From assembly GCA_947454105.1 (NCBI GenBank), contig CANGIP010000010.1, forward strand, positions 27,607-91,606: a stretch of DNA of 64,000 nt, in the 5' to 3' direction. The stretch comes from Actinomycetota bacterium. GTDB lineage: Bacteria; Actinomycetota; Acidimicrobiia; Acidimicrobiales; Ilumatobacteraceae. This document shows positions 17,472-25,712 of this stretch, piece by piece. The notes below the pieces were generated by a model. The model ran no database searches, was not told the DNA's origin, and worked only from the letters and a program-made list of their open reading frames with translations. Position numbers and translations under genes: made by a program. Numbering within the stretch: position 1 is the first letter of the stretch; every line of letters starts with the position of its first letter.

Positions 17472-18815
17472 TCATGACATACGCAAAGTTAAGGCTGGTT
17501 GCTGTGGGCGTTGCGCTGGAAGAGTAACGGTGTCGCCGTCGCGTTGAACCGCCTCGCGTGATCCGAGTAGTTCAACAGTTCCTCTTGGCAATCCTGGAAT
17601 TGTGATTGAGTCAAGCGCCGTTGCCAGGATCATTGCATATGTTGAACCATCGGCTCCGTGCGTGAGTCGTACGGTCGAACCATCAGATGCTGAGAGGGTA
17701 TTAATCTCAAGTTTGTGCGAACCGAAAATCGCTTCACCATTGATCTCTAGCCATTGTCCGATATCAATCAAGCGCTGCTTTTGAATGTCGGGAATTTCGC
17801 CGTTGGCCTTCGGCCCAATATTCAATAACAAATTGCCACCGTCGGCGACGCTATTGATCAATAGATGAATCAATTCAGTTGACGATGCATAAGTGGTCTC
17901 GTCATCGAGTTGGTTGTAGCCAAAGCTCATACCGATTCCGCGACACACTTCAAACTTGCGTCCTGGTGCAGTCAGCCCCGATGAATATTCGGGAGTGATG
18001 TAATCACAATGTGCGCTACCTTGCACAACACCGATCATGTCAAAGCGATCGTTGATGACTCCATTTTCGTTGATGTTGTAGTAGTCGGCCATCAGCTGAA
18101 GTGCACCAGTACCGCCACCAGGCCAACCGACGTCGTTCCACAGTAAATCTGGTGAATAACGATTAATGAGTTCCATGTAATGAGCAGTGGCATATTGCTT
18201 GTATTCATCAGATTGTGGAGTTGCCATCAACATGCTGAGCCATCCGTTATAGCCAAGCCCTTGAAAGGTCAGGTCAAGTCCACCGCAGTAATACAAGCCA
18301 GCGCGCATTCCGACACGGCGTGCAGCATCACACGCTTCTCCAACTAAATCACGAGTTGATGTATACCGCGGACCCTTGAATGGGTTATGTAATTCGGTCG
18401 GCCACATCAGAGCGCCGTCGATGTGTCGGGTTCCCATCACGATGTACTTGGCATGTGATTGAGCAAAGACATCAGCCCATGAATTTGGATCCCATTTTTG
18501 TGCGGCCTCAAAGAACTCGTCGACAAACTCGTCATAGGGTTTATCGCCGTACACCTCGGCATGATGTTTTTGAACTGACGAGCCTTCAATTGCGAGCGAG
18601 TTCACGTACCACTCGGCATAGGGCGACTCGGTGAACGCCACAACATCCCCGTATTTGGCGGTCTGAGCAAAGAGATCTTCAGTGAGTGGTGCATAAGCCG
18701 GGACTGATGCTGGGTACCAGTGAATGAAGATTCCGAATTTTGCGTCGTCAAACCACTGAGGCAATTGATGTTGCTGAACCGACTCAAGGGTTCCTTCGTA
18801 ATGGGTCACACGCAC
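17472..18815 (-). CDS. Alpha-L-fucosidase-type glycoside hydrolase (GH29)
   Basis: A 447-residue (beta/alpha)8 hydrolase. The start of the catalytic domain is WFDDAKFGIFIHWYPASVPA, a GH29 hallmark. It is followed by YGDVVAFTESPYAEWY and RHIDGALMW, equivalent to the usual K-H-H-D-G-F/W motif. The likely nucleophile is Asp228 in DLLWNDVGWPGGG. A C-terminal beta-sandwich of about 90 residues completes the usual length. There is no signal peptide, so it should act on imported or intracellular fucosides. Transcription starts from GTG 18815. The gene is bracketed by two copies of the 52-bp palindromic element in opposite orientation (17419 and 18828), which raises the question of movement as a unit. 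No transporter or other sugar gene is adjacent. Confidence 0.9.
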   Translation of the reverse strand: MRVTHYEGTLESVQQHQLPQWFDDAKFGIFIHWYPASVPAYAPLTEDLFAQTAKYGDVVAFTESPYAEWYVNSLAIEGSSVQKHHAEVYGDKPYDEFVDEFFEAAQKWDPNSWADVFAQSHAKYIVMGTRHIDGALMWPTELHNPFKGPRYTSTRDLVGEACDAARRVGMRAGLYYCGGLDLTFQGLGYNGWLSMLMATPQSDEYKQYATAHYMELINRYSPDLLWNDVGWPGGGTGALQLMADYYNINENGVINDRFDMIGVVQGSAHCDYITPEYSSGLTAPGRKFEVCRGIGMSFGYNQLDDETTYASSTELIHLLINSVADGGNLLLNIGPKANGEIPDIQKQRLIDIGQWLEINGEAIFGSHKLEINTLSASDGSTVRLTHGADGSTYAMILATALDSITIPGLPRGTVELLGSREAVQRDGDTVTLPAQRPQQPALTLRMS

Positions 18816-18827
18816 ACCGTACTTGAC

Positions 18828-18879
18828 CGATCTGGTCTGGCGAAGTGGCAGATTTCCTCAGCTTTTTACGACCAGATCG
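18828..18879 (+). repeat. 52-bp palindromic element, copy B
   Basis: Same element as at 17419-17470, in forward orientation: arms CGATCTGGTC and GACCAGATCG, core TGGCGAAGTGGCAG then ATTTCCTCAG. It lies between the divergent fucosidase (start 18815) and PepSY (start 18922) genes, so here it cannot be a 3'-end terminator for either. Confidence 0.9.
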
Positions 18880-18921
18880 GGGAGTTGGGAACTATTTGGT
18901 GGGGTGAGAGACTGATGCATT

Positions 18922-20484
18922 ATGACAAGTACCGAACCTGATCAGACCGCAACTGAAATCGCTGGTGAACCTTCAGTCAAAGGGGCGTTGTGGCGCCGTT
19001 TGTGGAGGCTCCATTTCTTGGCTGGGTTGATCATTATGCCCGCCCTCCTGTGGATGGCTTTCACTGGCCTCGTCGTGTTGTATGCAGAACCGATTAATCA
19101 CGTGCAACACGATTCGCTCTACACGGTCGACCCGTCAGGTGAGGAGGTGTCGCTTGACGATCAGATGCAGGCGGTGCAAGCTGCATATCCCGACTATGAG
19201 TTCTGGTCGGTGACTCCTGCTAAAGAAAAAGACCTCTCGACTACGTTTGCAATGGGTGATGCAGATGGCACTCCGCACAATGTGTATGTGAATCAGTACA
19301 CCGGTGAAGTTCTTGGAACATTGCGACCCGATAAAGGTTTGGTGTCCTTTGCTAATTCGACACACGGTTCGATCCTCCCGCGTCAATTCACCATGCCTAT
19401 TCCATCATTGAATGGAATCTTCGGAGATGGCCCAGCATTTCGTACAGTTGAAATCGGTGAAGTCGCGGTTGAGATCATTGCTGGCTGGGGTCTGATTCTC
19501 GCGGTCAGTGGTCTGTATATGTGGTGGCCTCGCAAGCGCTCAAAGAAGCGTTTGTTTATTCCACGATTCAAAGAGGGCGGACGTCCGATGTGGCGCGATA
19601 TTCATGCGTCATCGGGGGTCGTCTTGGGTTGTGGTTTAATCTTCTTCGTAGTGACTGGTTTGCCGTGGGCCACTTTTTGGGGAAATGAATTTCAGGCGGT
19701 TGCTGCAAAAGTGACTCCGAATACTGAGAATTTCTGGGAGATCTCGGGACCACCCTCAAATATTCCTCAGGTCGGCGATTTGGCGCGTAACGGAATGAAG
19801 ATTCCCTGGGCGTCACAAGGTGATTCGGTCCCAACTTCTGATGGATCGAACGATATGCCTGGTATGGATATGCCAGACGATGGAACGCACGACATGGATC
19901 CGATGCCGGCACCAGCACCCGCCGAGCGAGTTGGTCTTGAAGCGATTTATCGCGCCGCGCAAGAAGAAAAGATGTTGGCCGGATTCTCAATCGCTCCACC
20001 GACCGACACGGTGAACGACGATGGATCAACTTCGTATGGCGCGTATGTCGTCATGAACCCATGGCCATCTTCACTTGGTCAACAAGGTGCGTTATATCTT
20101 GATCAGTTCAGTGCCAAGACGTTAGGTACAAGTGATGCCGACACCTGGGGAGCAATTCAACGGGTTGCCGAACTTGGTGTACAGACCCACATGGGAACTC
20201 AGTTCGGTGTTATCAACCGCATCGTTTTGACTCTTGTCTGTGCCATGGTCATCGTAAGTATTTCATCGGCACTCAGCATGTGGTTGCGTCGCCGTCGAAA
20301 GGGCACGTTGGGTGTTCCTCGTCGGCCTGTCGAATATAGGACTCAGAAAACTGTTGGCATTATTGCGGTGGTACTAGGCATCATTTATCCGCTGTGGGGA
20401 ATGAGCGCCCTCATTATGTTAGGTGCGGACTTTGTGATTCGTCGAGTGAAGGCTTCGCGTACGCCCAACCTCACCGTGATCTAG
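18922..20484 (+). CDS. PepSY-domain transmembrane protein with Met-rich segment
   Basis: A 520-residue membrane protein. The first TM segment (LHFLAGLIIMPALLWMAFTG) is preceded by RRLWRLHF, the usual start of PepSY_TM proteins, with an invariant His in the helix entry. Extracellular PepSY-like domains follow (YPDYEFWSVTPAKEK; NVYVNQYTGEVLGT). Further TM helices lie near 185-205, 230-250, 430-455 and 480-510. Between them is the Met/His/Asp-rich stretch MPGMDMPDDGTHDMDPM, which resembles a copper- or other soft-metal-binding patch. Family members are linked to iron or siderophore reduction and metal handling. It stands alone between copies B and C of the 52-bp element. Metal handling is inferred. 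Confidence 0.85.
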   Translation: MTSTEPDQTATEIAGEPSVKGALWRRLWRLHFLAGLIIMPALLWMAFTGLVVLYAEPINHVQHDSLYTVDPSGEEVSLDDQMQAVQAAYPDYEFWSVTPAKEKDLSTTFAMGDADGTPHNVYVNQYTGEVLGTLRPDKGLVSFANSTHGSILPRQFTMPIPSLNGIFGDGPAFRTVEIGEVAVEIIAGWGLILAVSGLYMWWPRKRSKKRLFIPRFKEGGRPMWRDIHASSGVVLGCGLIFFVVTGLPWATFWGNEFQAVAAKVTPNTENFWEISGPPSNIPQVGDLARNGMKIPWASQGDSVPTSDGSNDMPGMDMPDDGTHDMDPMPAPAPAERVGLEAIYRAAQEEKMLAGFSIAPPTDTVNDDGSTSYGAYVVMNPWPSSLGQQGALYLDQFSAKTLGTSDADTWGAIQRVAELGVQTHMGTQFGVINRIVLTLVCAMVIVSISSALSMWLRRRRKGTLGVPRRPVEYRTQKTVGIIAVVLGIIYPLWGMSALIMLGADFVIRRVKASRTPNLTVI

Positions 20485-20485
20485 T

Positions 20486-20537
20486 CGATCTGGTCTGGCG
20501 AAGTGGCAGATTTCCTCAGCTATTTACGACCAGATCG
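20486..20537 (+). repeat. 52-bp palindromic element, copy C, with 3' half-repeat
   Basis: Third copy of the element, forward orientation, starting 2 bp after the PepSY stop codon. It is followed directly by a short tandem duplication of its right end (CCAGATCGCTTTGG then CCAGATCGCTTTAG, ending near 20556). It lies between two convergent genes, consistent with a terminator role. Confidence 0.9.
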
Positions 20538-20553
20538 CTTTGGCCAGATCGCT

Positions 20554-20871
20554 TTAGGGGAGGAGGGTGTAAGCGGGGTTGAAGAAGCGTAAGCCGGTTG
20601 GCGAAGCCATCGGCACTCCTTCGATCACAACTTTGCGCCCAAGGTCGAGGCCGCCAATTGAACGTCGACCTGACCACACCGCAGTTGCGTATCCTGATTC
20701 ATCTTCAACACGTACAAGAAGCGTCGGCAAACCTTGCGCAGGCTGCTTCACGATGCGCACCACGCGACCTCGAACAGCGGCCCGGGCTCGCGGACTCAAT
20801 GATGCAATTGATGGATACGCGATTTCTTCTCCGACAGGTGTTTCACCTTTGCGTCGGCGGAAAACACTCAT
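20554..20871 (-). CDS. OB-fold nucleic-acid-binding-like protein
   Basis: A 105-residue protein with a single OB-fold: SPRARAAVRGRVVRIVKQPA, then PTLLVRVEDESGYATAVWSG, then GRKVVIEGVPMASPTGLRFF. A short basic N-terminus precedes it. This small actinobacterial OB-fold protein is commonly found next to trkA genes; its molecular role is not established. It is the last gene of the potassium operon and overlaps the preceding TrkA gene by 4 bp (start at 20871, TrkA stop at 20868). It could bind a nucleotide or nucleic acid, but I cannot say which. Confidence 0.8.
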   Translation of the reverse strand: MSVFRRRKGETPVGEEIAYPSIASLSPRARAAVRGRVVRIVKQPAQGLPTLLVRVEDESGYATAVWSGRRSIGGLDLGRKVVIEGVPMASPTGLRFFNPAYTLLP

Positions 20872-21536
20872 GAGGCCGACGCGCCAATGAGGATGCGGCG
20901 TACGTCGGCTTCACAATCGCCCGTCATTAACACCACAACTTCGTCGCCTTGGTGAAGAGGTGTGTCTGCTTGAGGAGCAACGACATGTCCGTCGCGCATG
21001 ATTGCGACAATCGTCGTTTCGCGGGGCAAACCAAGATCGGTAATGCGGCAATTGACCGCTGGTGATCCCGCAGCCAGTGTGACTTCGGCAAGATGGGCCT
21101 TGCCGTGTTCAAACTTCATGATGCGAACCAATGAACCAACGCTCACTGCCTCTTCAACCATTGCGGTGAGAAGGTGTGGTGTCGACACCGAAACATCGAC
21201 TCCCCACATTTCGTTGAACATCCACTCGTTATTGGGGTTGTTCACGCGGGCAACGACGCGGGGGACCGCAAACTCTTGCTTAGCGAGCAACGAAATCACC
21301 AAGTTGTCCTCATCGTCACCAGTCACTGCGGCAACAACATCGGCGTCAGCGAGTCCGGCTTTGGCGAGCGTGTCAAGTTCGCACGCATCGCCAACGGCTG
21401 TGGTGACACCAGGAACGTTGATACGTGAAACGGCACTGGCGTCAGAGTCAATGAGTGTGACTTGATTGCCAGTTGATGACAACTGTTCGGCCATGTAGCG
21501 ACCGACGCTGCCGGCACCTGCGATAACGATCTTCAT
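20868..21536 (-). CDS. TrkA-type potassium-uptake regulatory protein (second copy)
   Basis: A 222-residue RCK protein. The N-terminal Rossmann half has MKIVIAGAGSVGRYMAEQL (GxGxxG) with the acidic ribose-binding ending LIDSD, as expected for NAD(H). The TrkA-C half is about residues 130-215 (HLAEVTLAAGSPAVNCRITD and GDEVVVLMTG). Such proteins gate K+ transporters in response to NAD(H), ATP or cyclic dinucleotides. It overlaps the first TrkA gene by 4 bp and the OB-fold gene by 4 bp, so all are translated as a coupled unit. No TrkH/KtrB channel subunit is in this operon; the only K+ transporter candidate is the KimA-like gene upstream. Confidence 0.9.
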   Translation of the reverse strand: MKIVIAGAGSVGRYMAEQLSSTGNQVTLIDSDASAVSRINVPGVTTAVGDACELDTLAKAGLADADVVAAVTGDDEDNLVISLLAKQEFAVPRVVARVNNPNNEWMFNEMWGVDVSVSTPHLLTAMVEEAVSVGSLVRIMKFEHGKAHLAEVTLAAGSPAVNCRITDLGLPRETTIVAIMRDGHVVAPQADTPLHQGDEVVVLMTGDCEADVRRILIGASAS

Positions 21537-22195
21537 GAGTGGCTCCCTTGATGAGCAGTGAATGCATGATCAAAAGTTTCGATTCCAGAAGATGTTGCAA
21601 GTAGGTGCAACACATCGCCTTCTTGCAGCAACACGGTGGTTGGAGGAATCTGACTGACGCCGTTGCGACCGAGCAATACAACTCGACATTCATCGGTTGT
21701 GAACTCATCAATGGCACGTCCCGCAGTCGAAGCCTGAACGTGACGTTCCACCACGAAATGGGTTGACGTTGGGCTGGTCCAGGTTGGTGCGCTTTGTTGC
21801 GGCATCACGATGCTCAAGATCTGGTTGCTCGTCCAGGCAACAGTCGCGACGGTGGGGATGCCAAGACGCTGGTAAACGGCAGCACGTTTCGGGTCGTAAA
21901 TACGAGCAGCCACATGTTGAACACCGAACATCTCGCGGGCAACGCGAGCAATCATGATGTTCGAGTTGTCGCCGCTTGTCACGGCCATGACTGCGCTGGC
22001 GGACGTGATTCCGGCTTCTTGAAGGACGGTTCGGTCAAATCCGATTCCAGTTACTGTTCGGCCGGCAAAGTCTTCACCAAGGCGTCGAAAAGCATCTTTC
22101 TTGCGGTCGATGACGACAACGTCATGTCCTTGAGATTGCAACTCTTTCGCAATCGTTGAACCAACTCGGCCACAGCCGACGATGATCATGTGCAT
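21533..22195 (-). CDS. TrkA-type potassium-uptake regulatory protein (first copy)
   Basis: A 220-residue RCK protein with MIIVGCGRVGSTIAKELQ (GxGxxG), then VVVIDRKKDAF; the acidic residue after strand beta-2 supports NAD(H) binding. The TrkA-C domain is near the end (LGRNGVSQIPPTTVLLQEGD). I chose ATG 22195 because GGAAGG lies about 10 nt upstream and because the upstream in-frame residues come from the 3' end of the KimA-like gene (stop at 22201). An ATG two codons downstream (22189) is an alternative. It is paralogous to the TrkA at 20868-21536; paired RCK proteins are common in Actinobacteria, and the two may form a mixed ring. Confidence 0.9.
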   Translation of the reverse strand: MHMIIVGCGRVGSTIAKELQSQGHDVVVIDRKKDAFRRLGEDFAGRTVTGIGFDRTVLQEAGITSASAVMAVTSGDNSNIMIARVAREMFGVQHVAARIYDPKRAAVYQRLGIPTVATVAWTSNQILSIVMPQQSAPTWTSPTSTHFVVERHVQASTAGRAIDEFTTDECRVVLLGRNGVSQIPPTTVLLQEGDVLHLLATSSGIETFDHAFTAHQGSHS

Positions 22196-22200
22196 ATAAA

Positions 22201-24069
22201 TCAACCTTCCTCGATGACGCCGTGATGCATATGCACGGGCACCGAAACAACTGCAGTGTGGGGACGATGTAATAAACGAGCCTTCAGTGCGAATGCGCTT
22301 CCGTTGTGGAGCCACTGGGTTTTCCAAGATGTGACAAACTCGGGGATGACTACTGTGATGATGTCATCGCTGTACAGCGAATCAAGTTCATCAAGGTATC
22401 GCATAACTGGGTTCGTGAGCTCTCGGAACTCGGAGAATTCAAAGGTCAGTTCAAGAGGAATGTTGTAGGAATCCCACTGTTCTTGAAGCTGTGCTTGTTC
22501 TTCTGGGCTGCTCACTACTGATAAGGCGACAAGGCGATCGGGGTTGAGCGATTTGGCGTATTGCAGACCTTGTAGAACACCCTTGTTAATACCGCCAACG
22601 AGCACCACCATGGTGTGGGTTTCGCGGCTTGGCCAAAAGCCAGGCTCGGCTTTCACGACTTTGCGACCTTTGGCGTAGTGGCGTCCGATGGCACGGAATG
22701 TCAACACCATGAACGGAATCAGGAATGCGGGGATCCAAGCACCTTCGGTGAACTTTGAAACTACAACGATCACAGCGATGAGTCCGGTTGTGAAAGCGCC
22801 AACGGCATTGACCGCTAGTGCAACTTGCCAATGGGGTTCTCGGAGTCGTAAATGGTGCTTCACCATGCCGGTTTGGCTGAGTGTGAAACCGGTGAATACG
22901 CCGAAGGCGTAGAGCGGAATCAACTTTGAGATATCTCCATCAAAGGCGACGATTAACACACTCGAAACTGCAGCAAGGAAAAGGACACCGTTGGAGAAAA
23001 CAAGACGGGCGCCACGATTAAAGAACTGACGCGGCAAGAAATCGTCTCGAGCAATGATTGATGCCAGTCGAGGGAAGTCGGCATACGCCGTGTTCGCGGC
23101 CAAGATCAAAATCAAGAACGTGGCAATCATGGTCATCCAGAAGAGAACACCCTTGCCGCCATATAGATACTCGGCCATCAAGCCGAGACCGTTTCCGTCA
23201 GCTTCTCCTCGGAATGGTTTGAGATGTGCGGCAAGTACAGAGACGCCAAAGAAACAGGTTCCGAGAATTCCACCCATCCACATGAGAGTGATTGCTGCGT
23301 TCTTGCTTTCGGGCTTGCGGAATGCAGGGACACCGTTCGATACAGCTTCAACACCAGAAAGTGCAACAGCGCCTGAAGAGAAAGCACGTAACAACATCAT
23401 CAATCCGAGTGACTTTGCCCCATTGCGAAGGTCTTGAGCTTCCGGACTCAGTAGGTCAATAGGAATCGGCCCGACATGTTGCACGAAGATGCGATATAGA
23501 CCCGTGCAAATGAGCATGATCAGCATGATGATGTAGAAGTACGTCGGTCCGGCGAAGGCAGCGCCAGATTCTTTGACGCCGCGCAAGTTCATGACGGTCA
23601 TGATGAATACGCATAACAAACAAACGGGAACAGTCCACTTGTGGTCGAAGCCAACAGCAGTACGAATTGCAAGCACACCGCCGGCCACGCTTACTGCGAC
23701 GGTCAAGATGTAGTCGACTAACAGAGATGATCCTGCAACGAGCGCTGGAATCGTGCCGAGGTTTTCGCGGCTCACGATGTATGCGCCACCACCCGATGGG
23801 TAAGCCATGATGGTCTGGCGATACGACGTCACCACGATGGCCATCAAGACACACACGATGATGGCGATGGGGATAAGGGTCTTAAACGCAACAGCGCCGA
23901 TTCCGGCTTGCAGGAGTAGGACTGCCATCACTTCATCGGTGGCGTAGGCCGTTGATGAAATTGCGTCGGAAGCGAATACGGGCAAGGCGATAACGCGACT
24001 CAAACGTTGATGCTGTTCATCAGCACTCGAGAGGGGTTTGCCGATGAGGAATTTTTTAATGGAAGCCAT
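22201..24069 (-). CDS. KimA-like potassium importer of the APC superfamily
   Basis: A 622-residue membrane protein. The N-terminus (IKKFLIGKPLSSAD...LPVFASDAISSTAYATDEV) and the segments SYRQTIMAYPSGGGAYIVS and GSSLLVDYILTVAVSVAGG closely follow the Bacillus KimA (YdaO) pattern. About 12 TM helices fill residues 25-460. A C-terminal UspA-like cytosolic domain of about 150 residues follows (TMVVLVGGINKGVLQGLQYA onward). KimA is a proton-coupled high-affinity K+ importer regulated by c-di-AMP through its cytosolic domain. Here it heads an operon with two RCK proteins and an OB-fold protein, which supports K+ transport over amino-acid transport. The match is by recall, not by alignment. Confidence 0.85.
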   Translation of the reverse strand: MASIKKFLIGKPLSSADEQHQRLSRVIALPVFASDAISSTAYATDEVMAVLLLQAGIGAVAFKTLIPIAIIVCVLMAIVVTSYRQTIMAYPSGGGAYIVSRENLGTIPALVAGSSLLVDYILTVAVSVAGGVLAIRTAVGFDHKWTVPVCLLCVFIMTVMNLRGVKESGAAFAGPTYFYIIMLIMLICTGLYRIFVQHVGPIPIDLLSPEAQDLRNGAKSLGLMMLLRAFSSGAVALSGVEAVSNGVPAFRKPESKNAAITLMWMGGILGTCFFGVSVLAAHLKPFRGEADGNGLGLMAEYLYGGKGVLFWMTMIATFLILILAANTAYADFPRLASIIARDDFLPRQFFNRGARLVFSNGVLFLAAVSSVLIVAFDGDISKLIPLYAFGVFTGFTLSQTGMVKHHLRLREPHWQVALAVNAVGAFTTGLIAVIVVVSKFTEGAWIPAFLIPFMVLTFRAIGRHYAKGRKVVKAEPGFWPSRETHTMVVLVGGINKGVLQGLQYAKSLNPDRLVALSVVSSPEEQAQLQEQWDSYNIPLELTFEFSEFRELTNPVMRYLDELDSLYSDDIITVVIPEFVTSWKTQWLHNGSAFALKARLLHRPHTAVVSVPVHMHHGVIEEG

Positions 24070-24185
24070 AGGTCGCTGACTGATCAGCGAAGTAAACCTA
24101 CTCCTACGGGTGGGAGATTGGGAACCCCTGAAAGCGCCAATGTGACTGATTTAGCAGACATTTTATAAAGCGCTGAGAAGTCGCT
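24070..24185 (-). promoter_or_regulatory. Leader of the potassium operon and end of the hydroxylase operon
   Basis: A 116-bp gap holding two hairpins. TCGCTGA (24073-24079), loop CTGA, TCAGCGA (24084-24090) lies just upstream of the KimA-like start. ATAAAGCG (24165-24172), 9-nt loop, CGCTTTAT (24182-24189) overlaps the stop codon of the hydroxylase gene and may be its terminator. TATAAA-like sequence in the second arm could also serve as a -10. Confidence 0.45.
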
Positions 24186-25712
24186 TTATGAAGTGGTACA
24201 GCTGGAGATGTGCTGATCGGGGCGGACTGTGATGTAGCCATCGCCGGGGAGCCCGAGGACTGTGCCCCACCAATTCGCGGGATCCTCAAAGTTGCGCCCT
24301 ACCTGCAAATAGTTGATATTTGCCGTGGCAGAAGGTCCGGCGATGACCGTTGCTTCAGTCAAGTCGATGAGGTCGAGTGAAGAAATGGTCTGTTCATTTC
24401 GTACAAGCCAGCCATGGGGTAGCCGGCAGCCAGGTTCGATTGAGGGTAGGTAGTTGCGGATGACGTCGTCGCTGAGAGGCGGGATGGGGGTCGTTGAGCC
24501 TTCAATTTCGTAACGAAAACCCATCTGCAGCCCAAACATGTCGAAGTGGGTTTGTTGATTGTCGATGGCTTGCTTGAGGCCATCTTGGTCAGGTTTACCC
24601 AAAGCCTCAAAGACCTCAATCATTTTGAACGCATTTTCAAGACTGGCTTGCGCGTTGCGTTGGGCGATGGGGCGGCGCTCAGGTTCGTAAGTATCAAGCA
24701 AGGAGTCAGGTGATTGACCTGTGATGACTGCATGAAGTTTCCATGCCAAGTTGTGAGCATCTTGTACTCCGCTATTCAGCCCCATACCTCCTGAAGGAGG
24801 GAAGCGGTGAGCTGCATCACCCACTAAAAAGACTCGACCATCGCGATAGCGATCGGCAATTTGCGAAGTCATCGTCCACGATGATGTCTTCAGAATATTG
24901 ATGTCGACTGGAACGTCAATCAGAACTGATCGAACCAAGGACTCAAAATCGTCGGGTGATTGATCAACCACATAGTTGGCGTCAACGGGGTGCATGTACA
25001 CCCATTCGTTGTCGCCGCCATGTGATATCAAAGTTCCGCCCATGCCTTGATCGCAAAGCCAGTACAGCACTCCGGGGCATTCGCGTGTGAGTGACGACAG
25101 ATCGGCCGTGAAGTGGATCATTGCGAAACTTTGCAGGTTGTCAGGACCTTCCATGTTGATCCCAGATGCTCGGCGAACAGCACTTGAAGCACCGTCGCAT
25201 CCGAGAAGATATTTGGCAACGATGACTTCGTCGTTTCCGTTTTTACTCACTTTTGAAACAACGTTTTCGTCTTCTTGAACCATTGATAACCACTGTGTTG
25301 AATACTCAATTTCGATGCCCATGCTTGAGAGTTCATCAACCAACACTGGCTCAAGTATGTGTTGCGCCAAGTTGCGTAACGGAGTTGGAGTGAGGGCCAA
25401 CATCTCGTCGCCTTGACGTTCATATGGAAGCGAACCCAAAACAGTTCCGCCAAGTTTGGTCACCCAATGAACTTGCCCGGCAGCCCGAGGATCTTGGGCG
25501 AGTGATCGTAAGTGATCGACGTTGACCCCGATTTGACGCCACACTTCAAAAGTTCGGGCATTAATGACATGGGCGGCAGGTGCACGTTGTGGTCCTTCGC
25601 GTCTTTCGATGATGCGAACTGAATGACCCATTTTGTGCAACAACATTGCCGCACTGATGCCGACAGGCCCAGCCCCAACAATGAGGACATCAATCTCAGA
25701 AGTTGATGTCAT
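24186..25712 (-). CDS. FAD-dependent aromatic-ring hydroxylase
   Basis: A 508-residue class A flavoprotein monooxygenase. Motifs are VLIVGAGPVGISAAMLL (GxGxxG for the FAD ADP part), GCDGASSAVRR (DG motif) and VFLVGDAAHRFPPSGGMGLN (GD motif). Substrate-domain strands lie between them, and a C-terminal thioredoxin-like extension covers about residues 400-500. The length fits the PheA/MhpA/TetX-like group, which hydroxylates phenols and related aromatics with NAD(P)H and O2. It is the third gene of an operon with an extradiol-type dioxygenase and an SDR. A sequence of ring hydroxylation, dehydrogenation and ring cleavage is therefore likely. Its start codon (25712) overlaps the SDR stop. Confidence 0.9.
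   Translation of the reverse strand: MTSTSEIDVLIVGAGPVGISAAMLLHKMGHSVRIIERREGPQRAPAAHVINARTFEVWRQIGVNVDHLRSLAQDPRAAGQVHWVTKLGGTVLGSLPYERQGDEMLALTPTPLRNLAQHILEPVLVDELSSMGIEIEYSTQWLSMVQEDENVVSKVSKNGNDEVIVAKYLLGCDGASSAVRRASGINMEGPDNLQSFAMIHFTADLSSLTRECPGVLYWLCDQGMGGTLISHGGDNEWVYMHPVDANYVVDQSPDDFESLVRSVLIDVPVDINILKTSSWTMTSQIADRYRDGRVFLVGDAAHRFPPSGGMGLNSGVQDAHNLAWKLHAVITGQSPDSLLDTYEPERRPIAQRNAQASLENAFKMIEVFEALGKPDQDGLKQAIDNQQTHFDMFGLQMGFRYEIEGSTTPIPPLSDDVIRNYLPSIEPGCRLPHGWLVRNEQTISSLDLIDLTEATVIAGPSATANINYLQVGRNFEDPANWWGTVLGLPGDGYITVRPDQHISSCTTS

Noticed and set aside
24070..24185. A ydaO-type c-di-AMP riboswitch ahead of the KimA-like gene
   Set aside because: I looked for the conserved helices and loops of that riboswitch. 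The gap is only 116 bp and shows just two simple hairpins, so I could not support it.
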